Source of the DNA: Candidatus Heimdallarchaeota archaeon
Lineage (GTDB): Archaea > Asgardarchaeota > Heimdallarchaeia > Heimdallarchaeales > Heimdallarchaeaceae
Direction of reading: 5' to 3'
Assembly (NCBI GenBank): GCA_016839875.1
Contig: JAEOTK010000389.1
Location: forward strand, 1 to 8,899
Length of the DNA: 8,899 nt
In this document: piece after piece, positions 1-5,954 of the stretch
Position numbering within the stretch: position 1 is the first letter of the stretch
Layout: each line of letters starts with the position of its first letter
Notes under the pieces: generated by a model
Database searches by the model: none
Seen by the model: only the letters and a program-made list of their open reading frames with translations
What the model was told of the DNA's origin: nothing
Position numbers and translations under genes: made by a program

Positions 1-845
1 GTTACTACACTAATAGGTATACAGATCATGCTCTAAATTCCTATAACATAGAGATTAATCTCCTGCATGCAATGGATCTATTCTACTCGGAAGAAAGAGA
101 AATGATTTTAGATCCTTCAAGTAATTCAAGCTTCTTGCTGGATCAGTCAATTTTCCTTTGGGTAATCTCAACTCACATGCTACTAACTGGGGATTCAATA
201 TTGGCAGGAGAGATATATATTCCTGCAGTTATCCAATCAGTATTGGATTCTATATACTCTAATTTCTATAACCAAACATCAAGTTCTTACTATCATGAGT
301 TTGATTTAGTAACAAACACTAGTATTAATGCTCCTACTGCTCAAGATATGACCTTCCTAGCAGCAAGTCTTTCCCGAATAGAGAAAATTGACGACCATTA
401 CTTTACTTTTCTAGGAAGTAGTTACAACATTCATCAACGAATTATCAATTACTATATTGATGAGAACTGGTTAATACATGAAAATAACTCATCAGATAAC
501 GAAGTGAATATTAGAAATCAAGTTTTCTTCAATCTCATTTCAGATTTAATGAAACTTCATAATGTAGCCTCAGAGATTAAAAATGCAACAACAGATTTCT
601 TGTTGAATGAGGAAGGATTTATCGAGAAGAGAGGAGAAGATTCAGTAACATGCGAATCATGTCTCTATGGACTAATTTCAATAGCAAGTGAGAAATGGAG
701 TGAATTAGAGAATGAGAGAGAAGAGTATCTATCTCCTCCTGGTGAAACAAATATGGCTTTTCCATTTGTGATAATGATGTGTATTGCATTGCTTGTATCG
801 ATAAGAAGATTGAACCAAAAGAGAAGATTCATTTTTAGAAAGTAA
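1..845 (+). CDS. Extracellular protein with C-terminal membrane anchor, 5' end cut by window edge
   Basis: I do not recognise the family. The frame is open from base 3 to tandem stops TAATAA at 843-848 (280 visible residues), so the ATG at 72 is probably internal and the true start lies outside the window. The residues before it (YYTNRYTDHALNSYNIEI) look like ordinary coding sequence. The body is rich in Asn, Ser and Tyr and has several N-glycosylation sequons (NSS, NQT, NTS, NAT), as expected for an exported archaeal protein. A CxxC pair (CESC) lies at about visible residues 217-220. The last 30 residues form a hydrophobic segment (FPFVIMMCIALLVSI) followed by a basic tail (RRLNQKRR), which suggests a single C-terminal transmembrane anchor with the body outside. 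The alternating helical-looking segments could be an alpha-helical repeat fold, but that is a guess. It converges on the tRNA gene, with 15 nt between them. Confidence 0.75.
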   Translation, partial: YYTNRYTDHALNSYNIEINLLHAMDLFYSEEREMILDPSSNSSFLLDQSIFLWVISTHMLLTGDSILAGEIYIPAVIQSVLDSIYSNFYNQTSSSYYHEFDLVTNTSINAPTAQDMTFLAASLSRIEKIDDHYFTFLGSSYNIHQRIINYYIDENWLIHENNSSDNEVNIRNQVFFNLISDLMKLHNVASEIKNATTDFLLNEEGFIEKRGEDSVTCESCLYGLISIASEKWSELENEREEYLSPPGETNMAFPFVIMMCIALLVSIRRLNQKRRFIFRK

Positions 846-860
846 TAAGAAATTAAGAAA
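846..860 (-). terminator. T-rich terminator of the tRNA gene
   Basis: Read on the minus strand, the 15 bases directly after the encoded CCA are TTTCTTAATTTCTTA. Archaeal RNA polymerase terminates at T-rich tracts, so this is a likely release site for the tRNA transcript. The same bases lie just after the stop codon of the convergent plus-strand gene, where they are A-rich and would not work in the same way. Confidence 0.5.
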
Positions 861-937
861 TGGTGACCGAGGCGAGATTTGAACTCGCGATCACATGCAC
901 CCCAAGCATGTATCATACCAAGCTTGACTACCCGGTC
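861..937 (-). tRNA. tRNA-Pro (anticodon GGG), intronless, CCA encoded
   Basis: The minus strand folds into a complete 77-nt cloverleaf. The acceptor stem is GACCGGG with CTCGGTC (7 bp, one G-U). Positions 8-9 are TA. The D stem is GTCA with TGAT around a 9-nt loop containing GG. The anticodon stem is CATGC with GCATG, and the loop TTGGGGT places GGG at 34-36, which reads the Pro codon CCC. The variable loop is TGATC, and the T arm is GCGAG-TTCAAAT-CTCGC. The discriminator is A, and CCA is encoded in the DNA (861-863). No intron interrupts the anticodon loop. A TATA box sits upstream and a T-rich tract downstream, so it looks like a stand-alone transcription unit. Confidence 0.96.
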
Positions 938-964
938 TTAACCAAATTTGTTTCATTCACATTT

Positions 965-979
965 TATTTTAAGCTTTTC
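965..979 (-). promoter_or_regulatory. BRE/TATA promoter of tRNA-Pro
   Basis: On the minus strand, GAAAAG (979-974) followed by CTTAAAATA (973-965) matches an archaeal BRE plus TATA box. The TATA centre is about 32 nt upstream of the first base of the mature tRNA, which leaves only a few nucleotides of 5' leader for RNase P to remove. Confidence 0.6.
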
Positions 980-1012
980 TATCTCTTTGCTTGGTAATTC
1001 CTATCAGTATTG

Positions 1013-1021
1013 TTTTTATAC
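1013..1021 (+). promoter_or_regulatory. Possible TATA box of the alpha/beta hydrolase gene
   Basis: TTTTTATAC is TATA-like and would place transcription initiation near 1043, about 24 nt before the ATG at 1067. A second AT-rich stretch (AAGTTTAAAG, 1047-1056) is too close to the start codon for normal spacing. The assignment is weak. Confidence 0.35.
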
Positions 1022-1066
1022 ACGAATTTTATTCACAACTCAAAATAAGTTTAAAGTTGAGTATTT

Positions 1067-2020
1067 ATGCATGCAATTGCTATAGTCTTCCTAGTACTAG
1101 GTGTTATAGATTTCATTATAATACTGATTTCAATTTATTTCTCATATTCTCTCATCTATCCAATGCATCATCCAGTGACTGAATCTCCAAAAGATTATGG
1201 AATGGAATATGATGACATAGAATTTACAACTGAAGATGATATTACCCTTAAAGGATGGTACATTCCAGCTAGGTCAGAAAATTTAGTCATTATGGTTCAT
1301 CCAGGATATTTTAGCAGAGTAGGATTTGATCCCAACAATCAAGGATTAGCAAAAATCACTAATGTAGAAGTCAAGTTTCTTCCCACAGTAAAACAGCTTT
1401 ACGCTGCGGGATACTCTGTGATATTCTTTGATCTTCGAAATCATGGTGAAAGTGGAAAAAGTAAATCTGGCAAAGTATATGTTGGGTTAGATGAGTACAA
1501 AGATGTTCTAGCTGTAATGGAATTTATCAAATCAAAACCAGAATTGGAAAGTAAGAAGAAAGCTTTCTTCAGTATGTGTACAGGAGCCAATGCTACAATT
1601 ATTGCTATGGATAATAAACCTGAGATTTTTCAAGATATCAAATGCATGCTAGCTTTACAACCTGTTGCGGCCAATCATTTTATCTGGAATCTTGTTAAGG
1701 ATCTTTACACCGCTGTTAGTGCGTTTTTTGTAGTTCCAATAGTCACTTTAATCAGTCGAATATGGAGTGGAAAGTGGTTTAGTGAACAATCTCCTCTGGA
1801 GTATTGTCATTCAATTACATGTCCTGTATTCTTTGTTCAAGCAAAAACCGATAAATGGGCTTCTTTAGAAGATATACAACTATTCTATGATAAATCTCCT
1901 GAACCTAAAAAAATTCTATTTGTAGAAGAAGAACAACCTATGCATAGATTTGATATGTACAATTACTTTGGAGAAAAGCCAGAAATAATGTTGAATTACT
2001 TTGCACAATACTTGAAATAA
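1067..2020 (+). CDS. Membrane-anchored alpha/beta hydrolase with probable Cys nucleophile
   Basis: This 317-residue protein has one N-terminal hydrophobic segment (about residues 3-27) that should anchor it in the membrane. An alpha/beta-hydrolase core follows, with an early strand region (LKGWYIPA), the oxyanion-side HPG (VIMVHPGY), and the FFDLRNHGESG motif typical of the fold. The nucleophile elbow reads S-M-C-T-G at 169-173, so the usual Ser of GxSxG appears to be Cys171, as in dienelactone hydrolase. The likely acid is Asp262 (QAKTDKW), and the likely base is His293 (EQPMHRF). Substrate is unknown; an esterase, thioesterase or lactonase would all fit. Ser169 as nucleophile in a degenerate motif is the alternative reading. 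The ATG at 1067 is chosen because the membrane helix begins immediately after it. The downstream creatininase-family gene has its own TATA box, so the two need not be co-transcribed. Confidence 0.85.
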   Translation: MHAIAIVFLVLGVIDFIIILISIYFSYSLIYPMHHPVTESPKDYGMEYDDIEFTTEDDITLKGWYIPARSENLVIMVHPGYFSRVGFDPNNQGLAKITNVEVKFLPTVKQLYAAGYSVIFFDLRNHGESGKSKSGKVYVGLDEYKDVLAVMEFIKSKPELESKKKAFFSMCTGANATIIAMDNKPEIFQDIKCMLALQPVAANHFIWNLVKDLYTAVSAFFVVPIVTLISRIWSGKWFSEQSPLEYCHSITCPVFFVQAKTDKWASLEDIQLFYDKSPEPKKILFVEEEQPMHRFDMYNYFGEKPEIMLNYFAQYLK

Positions 2021-2030
2021 GCAATAACAG

Positions 2031-2038
2031 ATATATAA
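2031..2038 (+). promoter_or_regulatory. TATA box of the creatininase-family gene; sets a leaderless start
   Basis: ATATATAA is a strong archaeal TATA box. Its centre is about 24-25 nt before the ATG at 2059, so transcription would begin at or next to that A. The upstream TTG (2047) and ATG (2050) would fall before the transcription start and so would not be translated. Confidence 0.6.
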
Positions 2039-2058
2039 TCTATCTCTTGATGTTTTTT

Positions 2059-2811
2059 ATGAACTCAAAAAAATACTTGCTTCACGAGAATTCATGGACT
2101 GACATCGAAAAACTTGATAAAGAAAAAACAGTCTTTCTTCTTCCAGTTGGGAGTACAGAGCAGCATGGTCCTCAAAATCCATTAGGAACCGATTTTCTTA
2201 TTGCACAACATGTTGCCAGGGAAGCTTCAAAGAATTCTGACTTAGCTTATTGTTTACCTACAATATCAGTTGGTGTTGCTTCTCATCATAGAGAGTTCGC
2301 AGGAACACTGTGGTTATCTCCAGACACTTTCAAAAGTGTCATCAAAGAAGTAATTCATTCAATTCATTACCATGGTTTTGATAAGATCATTGTAGTTAAT
2401 GGACATGGAGGTAACTCAGCTTCAATTATGCTAGCTATCTCTGAGTATAATGATATACATGATATGGTTTGTTTACTTTTTGAATGGTGGCAAGATGAAG
2501 AATTGATCCAGTCAGTTTTTGGAATACCTAGTGCGGTACATGCTGATGCGGTGGAAACTTCTACAATTTGGGCTGCTAGACCAGATTTAGTTAAGCCAGA
2601 AAGATTTGAAGGATTAACCTCAGCTGAGAAATGGGGAAGAGAAATTGGCGGACTTTATCTATCCTCACGAACAGATCAATTTACTTCAACTGGTATTGCT
2701 GGATCTTTAGAAGGTATATCAAAAGAAAAAGGAGAAAAAGCCTTAGAAGCTGCTGAGAAGAAACTAGTTGAAGCTGTTAAAGATTTGTCTAATTTCAAAA
2801 AACAAGCTTGA
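2059..2811 (+). CDS. Creatininase-family metal-dependent amidohydrolase
   Basis: The protein has 250 residues from ATG 2059, the normal size for the creatininase family of metal-dependent amide hydrolases. The hallmark block PVGSTEQHGPQNPLGTD gives metal ligands Glu34, His36 and Asp45, with numbering like that of Pseudomonas creatininase. NGHGGN supplies His116, and HADAVETS supplies His161 and Glu166. All metal-binding motifs are intact, so the protein should be active. The family includes creatinine amidohydrolase, the archaeal formylaminopyrimidine deformylase ArfB (riboflavin/F420 pathway) and the mycofactocin peptidase MftE. Sequence alone does not choose between them, and no partner gene here points to one. 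TTG 2047 and ATG 2050 are in-frame alternatives, but the TATA box at 2031-2038 places transcription initiation near 2059. No signal peptide is seen, so it is likely cytoplasmic. The C-terminus is Lys/Glu-rich and helical. Confidence 0.88.
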   Translation: MNSKKYLLHENSWTDIEKLDKEKTVFLLPVGSTEQHGPQNPLGTDFLIAQHVAREASKNSDLAYCLPTISVGVASHHREFAGTLWLSPDTFKSVIKEVIHSIHYHGFDKIIVVNGHGGNSASIMLAISEYNDIHDMVCLLFEWWQDEELIQSVFGIPSAVHADAVETSTIWAARPDLVKPERFEGLTSAEKWGREIGGLYLSSRTDQFTSTGIAGSLEGISKEKGEKALEAAEKKLVEAVKDLSNFKKQA

Positions 2812-2850
2812 ATACTAATAGGAGTATATTGTTTCTAGGAAACTCTAGAA
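2812..2850. terminator. Two small hairpins between convergent genes
   Basis: Two adjacent perfect inverted repeats fill most of the gap between the converging genes: ATACT/AGTAT (2812-2816 with 2823-2827, 6-nt loop) and TTCTAG/CTAGAA (2833-2838 with 2845-2850, 6-nt loop). Their place just after the creatininase-family stop codon and before the LVIVD stop suggests a bidirectional terminator or 3'-end structure. The stems are short and A-T rich and no long T-run follows, so they could be chance. Confidence 0.3.
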
Positions 2851-2874
2851 TCAATAAGTAAATCCTGACACTAA

Positions 2875-4065
2875 CTAGCTGATTTTTCTCCAATTTATTC
2901 TATTGGTGATAACAATTGTTAGAGTTAGAATAGAAGCTCCTGCCAGAGCAAACATCAGATTTCTAACCCAATATCCATCCCCACCTATAGTGAAAGTATT
3001 TGTTGGAGAAGTAGGGGTTGTAGGGGTTGTAGGTGTAGTGGGAAAGTTAGATGGATAAACAATATAAGTACTGACTATTTCAGGAGAAAAAACATTACTT
3101 ACATCTATTATGTGCATACCTCTTTCAGCTTCTGCAACATATGCATAGTCTCCAGATACAAACAAACCATGTGTTCTATTGTAAGTGGAACAAGTACTGA
3201 GGAGAAGAGGTTCGAGTGGAGAAGCAATATTGATAATCCAGAGACTTCCCAAATATTCTGTTAAATATAGTAGACCGCCAATTTTTACTACATCATAGAA
3301 AGGAACATTCGAAAAATATGAATCGATAATTGATGGATTTGCAGGATCACTTATATCCACTAAGACTAATCCATCATCTAAATCTGCAATATAAGCGATT
3401 GAACCATCAACAACAAGGTTATTTGGAGTTTCCACGATGTTTCTTGAAACTATAGGAATGGGATTAAGTGGATTTGAAACATTGTAGCTGTGAAAACCGT
3501 TCGTTATATCGACTGTAAAACAAATATCTTCTGATACAAATACATCTCGTACATCACTTGGATAGTTGTAAGACTCACTGACAAGAACTGGTTGAGATCT
3601 AGTACTTACATCGAATATTGGTAAACGATTATTCCAACCAGCTAGATAGAGATAGTTATTTTTAATAAAAATACCGTGACGTGTAGAGCTTTCAAAATAT
3701 CCTGAACCCGCATGAACTGGATTTGTAGGGGTACTAATATTGAAAACTTGGAGATCCGAATGCTCATCTGCAATATAAACTATTTCTTCAACTATAATAG
3801 CTCCAGATGCACTTCCTGGAGTATCAATTGCACTTATTCCCTCAGGTTGTTCAGGATCACTAATATTTAGAATTTCAAATCCTGGTTGACCACAACACAT
3901 AACTGCTAAATCGTTTCTTACAAATACATTAACAACAAAGGGATCTCCATTCGCAGAAGATGGAAAAGAAATATTATTTGTAAAGACGATAAAAATGAAG
4001 AGAATGAAAAAAATAATTACCGATTGAATTTTAGTTAAACTTCTTTGATTATTAATTTTTCTCAT
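2875..4065 (-). CDS. LVIVD-repeat beta-propeller surface protein with C-terminal membrane anchor
   Basis: This 396-residue exported protein starts with a basic stretch and a hydrophobic signal segment (about residues 15-30). The body has seven tandem LVIVD-type repeats. The conserved (N/D)(I/V)S(D/T/N)P element recurs at about residues 67, 109, 152, 195, 237, 279 and 321, a period of 42-43 residues, with partners such as IAYIADLDDGLVLVDISDP. Seven repeats imply a closed seven-bladed propeller. A Thr/Pro stalk (about 343-355) follows, then a transmembrane helix (about 369-386) and a short basic tail, so the propeller should face outward. Such proteins are common on archaeal surfaces; ligands are generally unknown. 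A Cys-Cys pair lies at 57-58. ATG 4065 is chosen over TTG 4068 because a TATA box is centred 28 nt upstream. It ends in TAG, which is used here as a normal stop. Confidence 0.88.
   Translation of the reverse strand: MRKINNQRSLTKIQSVIIFFILFIFIVFTNNISFPSSANGDPFVVNVFVRNDLAVMCCGQPGFEILNISDPEQPEGISAIDTPGSASGAIIVEEIVYIADEHSDLQVFNISTPTNPVHAGSGYFESSTRHGIFIKNNYLYLAGWNNRLPIFDVSTRSQPVLVSESYNYPSDVRDVFVSEDICFTVDITNGFHSYNVSNPLNPIPIVSRNIVETPNNLVVDGSIAYIADLDDGLVLVDISDPANPSIIDSYFSNVPFYDVVKIGGLLYLTEYLGSLWIINIASPLEPLLLSTCSTYNRTHGLFVSGDYAYVAEAERGMHIIDVSNVFSPEIVSTYIVYPSNFPTTPTTPTTPTSPTNTFTIGGDGYWVRNLMFALAGASILTLTIVITNRINWRKIS
3011..3037. repeat. 9-bp tandem repeat encoding the Thr/Pro stalk
   Basis: GTAGGGGTT occurs twice in tandem, followed by the diverged copy GTAGGTGTA. 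On the minus strand this encodes the repeated Thr-Thr-Pro of the stalk between the propeller and the membrane helix. Such a tract is prone to changes in copy number, which would lengthen or shorten the stalk in steps of three residues without shifting the frame. Confidence 0.65.
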
Positions 4066-4088
4066 CAAAGTTTACGTAGTGACTTTTC

Positions 4089-4103
4089 TTTTAAATACCT
4101 TTC
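4089..4103 (-). promoter_or_regulatory. BRE/TATA promoter of the LVIVD gene
   Basis: On the minus strand, GAAAGG (4103-4098) followed by TATTTAAAA (4097-4089) is an excellent archaeal BRE/TATA pair. Its centre is 28 nt upstream of ATG 4065, so the mRNA is probably leaderless or nearly so. No Shine-Dalgarno is seen. Confidence 0.65.
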
Positions 4104-4156
4104 ACAGATAAAGCTGCAGAAGAATTATCCGAATTTGAGAAATAGCAGAAAATATG

Positions 4157-4171
4157 AGAAGAACTTTTAAG
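4157..4171 (+). promoter_or_regulatory. BRE/TATA promoter of the Fe-S protein gene
   Basis: Purine-rich AGAAGAA (4157-4163) followed by CTTTTAAG (4164-4171) looks like a BRE/TATA pair. Transcription would start near 4193, giving a leader of about 9 nt before ATG 4202. It lies back to back with the LVIVD promoter in the divergent region 4066-4201. Confidence 0.5.
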
Positions 4172-4201
4172 GTAGTTTTGCACTTCCCAATTGTGAACTA
4201 G

Positions 4202-4861
4202 ATGACACAAGCTAACAACCCTTATGAGGAACTAGCAAGGGTTTTAGATACAGTACCTAATGCTTTTCCAGCGGTGGAAGATGGAACTCATCTTAAAATT
4301 CTTGAATGGATCTTTACTCCAGAAGAAGCAGATTTAGCAAGTAAATTGAAAATGACTGGTGAAACAGCAGAGGAGATAGCTACCAGGTTAGATTTAGAAG
4401 TAGCAGAACTAAAGAAACGCTTAGAAATTATGGATTCGAAAGGGCAGATAGCAGCTTATTATACACAAGAGGGAAGAAAATATGCTCTTATGGAATGGAT
4501 AGTTGGTATCTATGAAGAACAATTGTTCCGAATGGATGAAGAGTTTGCTAAGCTTATTGATGATTATTTCAAAAAAGCTAAACATGGAGGATTAATTGAC
4601 TCAAAACCTCCAATTTTTCGAGTAATTCCAGTAAATAAAGTTATAAAAACAGAATTAGAAATACATCCCTTTGAGGAAGTTGAGAAATTCATCGAAGAAG
4701 CAAAAAGTTGGGGAGTAAGAGATTGTATTTGTAAAGTCCAGAAGGGATTAGTTGGTGAAGAATGTAAATATTCTAAAACAGTCTGTTTAGTCTTTGCTCC
4801 AATTGAAAATTATTTTCAAAATGATAAAAACACTAAACCGATTACAAAAGAAGAATCCTAG
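4202..4861 (+). CDS. Fe-S polyferredoxin-like protein, N-terminal part (ends at in-frame TAG)
   Basis: These are the first 219 residues of what appears to be one 361-codon gene (4202-5287). The N-terminal part is mostly helical. It includes a stretch (about 25-90) that resembles a winged-helix/MarR-like fold, with TPEEADLASKL and then ETAEEIATRLDLEVAEL. Near the end is a Cys cluster, CIC at 175-177 with Cys188 and Cys195, a likely metal or Fe-S site. It stops at TAG 4859-4861 in the middle of a helix (TKPITKEES), not at a natural domain end. The frame continues after the stop straight into the ferredoxin half. The organisation (N-terminal regulatory-like domain, CxC region, Cys-rich linker, two [4Fe-4S] sites) matches a recurrent archaeal and anaerobe 4Fe-4S protein family of about 350-370 residues whose role is not established. 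It lies upstream of the molybdenum-hydroxylase genes, so an electron-transfer role with them is possible. Confidence 0.8.
   Translation: MTQANNPYEELARVLDTVPNAFPAVEDGTHLKILEWIFTPEEADLASKLKMTGETAEEIATRLDLEVAELKKRLEIMDSKGQIAAYYTQEGRKYALMEWIVGIYEEQLFRMDEEFAKLIDDYFKKAKHGGLIDSKPPIFRVIPVNKVIKTELEIHPFEEVEKFIEEAKSWGVRDCICKVQKGLVGEECKYSKTVCLVFAPIENYFQNDKNTKPITKEES
4859..4861 (+). other. In-frame TAG interrupting the Fe-S protein gene
   Basis: This TAG separates two open segments that lie in the same frame: 4202-4858 and 4862-5287 (the distance from ATG 4202 to ATG 4907 is 705, exactly 235 codons). The 15 codons from 4862 to 4906 translate as RLLRHAEETGLVHST, a helix that fits between TKEES and the Cys-rich part. 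From memory of the family, the residue here is usually hydrophobic, such as Leu; TTG to TAG is a single change. The explanation is open: nonsense mutation, assembly error or UAG readthrough. Confidence 0.85.
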
Positions 4862-4906
4862 AGATTATTAAGACATGCGGAAGAGACAGGTTTAGTACAC
4901 TCTACA

Positions 4907-5287
4907 ATGAACACACAAAATGCTACTACATACATATGCAACTGCTGCACCTGTTGTTGTGGAATTCTTAGAGGATTAACGGAGTTTGAGCAACCGCATG
5001 CTTTTGCAAAGGCTAATTATGTTATGACTGTTGATGAAGATCTATGTATTGGCTGTGAAGCCTGTTTAGATAGGTGTCAATTTAAGGCTTTGGAGATGGT
5101 GGATAATATTTGTTATGTAAATGATAGATGTGTGGGATGTGGTGTTTGCGCATTAGTTTGTCCAGAAGATGCACTCCAACTAGAAAAACGAAAAACAGCT
5201 GATTTAGCAGAATACCCAAGCACTAGGAGAGAATGGATTGAACAAAAAGCGAAAGCAAGGAACATTGATTTATCTGAATTAATGTGA
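4907..5287 (+). CDS. Fe-S polyferredoxin-like protein, C-terminal 2x[4Fe-4S] part
   Basis: This 126-residue segment begins at the first ATG after the TAG, but the same frame is open from 4862, and the ATG is probably an internal Met (codon 236 of the joined gene). It has an unusual Cys-rich knot (CNCCTCCCG, six Cys within eight residues, 246-253 in joined numbering). Two ferredoxin sites follow: CIGCEACLDRC (282-292) and CVGCGVCALVCP (310-321). The first lacks the usual Pro after its last Cys (CQ instead of CP); both keep all four ligands, so two [4Fe-4S] clusters are expected. No Shine-Dalgarno or TATA box at leaderless distance precedes ATG 4907, which argues against independent initiation. 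It is cytoplasmic, with no signal peptide. It ends with a charged helix and TGA, 52 nt before the MocA-like gene. Confidence 0.8.
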   Translation: MNTQNATTYICNCCTCCCGILRGLTEFEQPHAFAKANYVMTVDEDLCIGCEACLDRCQFKALEMVDNICYVNDRCVGCGVCALVCPEDALQLEKRKTADLAEYPSTRREWIEQKAKARNIDLSELM

Positions 5288-5339
5288 AATATATGCTTAA
5301 CCTTGAGTAAGTACTTGAATAAAGTGTTAGTTGAACAAC

Positions 5340-5954
5340 ATGAAATTCGAATTCAGAAAAATACCTGTGATTATTTTAGCAGCAGGAGATTCTAAAAGGA
5401 TGGGAGAAATCAAAGGTCTTCTTGAGTACAAAGGTAAACCTTTTCTTGCTTATCAAATTGAACGTTTGTTGGAAATAGGATTCTGGGAAATTGTGGTGGT
5501 TTTAGGAAAAGATTCCAAGATTTATCAGGACAAAATCCCTAAGCTAAATGATCTAATAGTCACCTTAAATCCACAACCAGACAAGGGGCAGTTTTCTTCG
5601 ATTCAATATGGAATTCTAGCTGTTTCCAAAGTATCACAAGCAGGTGCATTTATTCTCCCAGTTGATGTTCCATGTCCAAATAGATCTGTTTGGGAATTAC
5701 TAGTACAGGGATTAATCTCAACTGATGTAAATGTAGTAATTCCTGAATATGAAGGTAAGAAAGGTCACCCTGTCTTATTATCAGAGGAATTCAAGCAATA
5801 TCTTCTAACTTGTAAAAAAGATGCAAGACTCGATTTTGAGATAAATAAACAGAAAGAATTGCAAAAAGCAAAGATTATATCCGTAAAAGACATAAAGATA
5901 ACATATAACCTAAATACACTTGAAGAATGGGAAGAATTCAAGGTGAAATCATGA
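5340..5954 (+). CDS. mocA: MocA/YgfJ-type molybdenum cofactor nucleotidyltransferase
   Basis: The protein has 204 residues, the usual size of the MobA/MocA/YgfJ NTP-transferase group. In this group MocA attaches CMP to molybdopterin for enzymes of the xanthine dehydrogenase family. The nucleotide-binding signature LAAGDSKRMG is at 13-22 with Lys25, NPQPDKGQFSSI at 77-88, the metal-binding PVDVP with Asp109 at 107-111, and KGHP at 141-144. The C-terminal element normally written D-x-D-T-P reads YNLNT (189-193), with Asn replacing the usual Asp residues, which may alter metal or nucleotide preference. ATG 5340 is preferred to TTG 5331 because the NTP-binding strand begins soon after. The stop codon overlaps the start of the XDH gene (ATGA), so the two are translationally coupled, and this places it as the maturation factor for that enzyme. 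It could be co-transcribed with the Fe-S gene 52 nt upstream. Confidence 0.86.
   Translation: MKFEFRKIPVIILAAGDSKRMGEIKGLLEYKGKPFLAYQIERLLEIGFWEIVVVLGKDSKIYQDKIPKLNDLIVTLNPQPDKGQFSSIQYGILAVSKVSQAGAFILPVDVPCPNRSVWELLVQGLISTDVNVVIPEYEGKKGHPVLLSEEFKQYLLTCKKDARLDFEINKQKELQKAKIISVKDIKITYNLNTLEEWEEFKVKS
5941..5946 (+). promoter_or_regulatory. Shine-Dalgarno that fixes the XDH start
   Basis: AGGTGA lies 4 nt before ATG 5951 and is complementary to the 3' tail of archaeal 16S rRNA (GGAGGTGAT consensus). It lies within the coding end of the upstream gene. It selects ATG 5951 over the in-frame ATG 5927, which has no such site. Confidence 0.75.

Noticed and set aside
665..916. Minus-strand open frame of 83 codons
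   Set aside because: It starts inside the tRNA-Pro gene and lies antisense to the first gene; its product has no recognisable features.
861..937. Integration site (attachment site) in the tRNA gene
   Set aside because: I saw no duplicated tRNA 3' end and no integrase in the window.
64..1077. Ten-base direct repeat TGCATGCAAT at 64-73 and 1068-1077
   Set aside because: It is one short copy pair built on a palindromic hexamer within coding sequence, as expected by chance; no mobile-element ends or target duplications accompany it.
991..1182. Plus-strand open frame of 63 codons
   Set aside because: It overlaps the start of the alpha/beta hydrolase in another frame, and the hydrolase has clear motifs.
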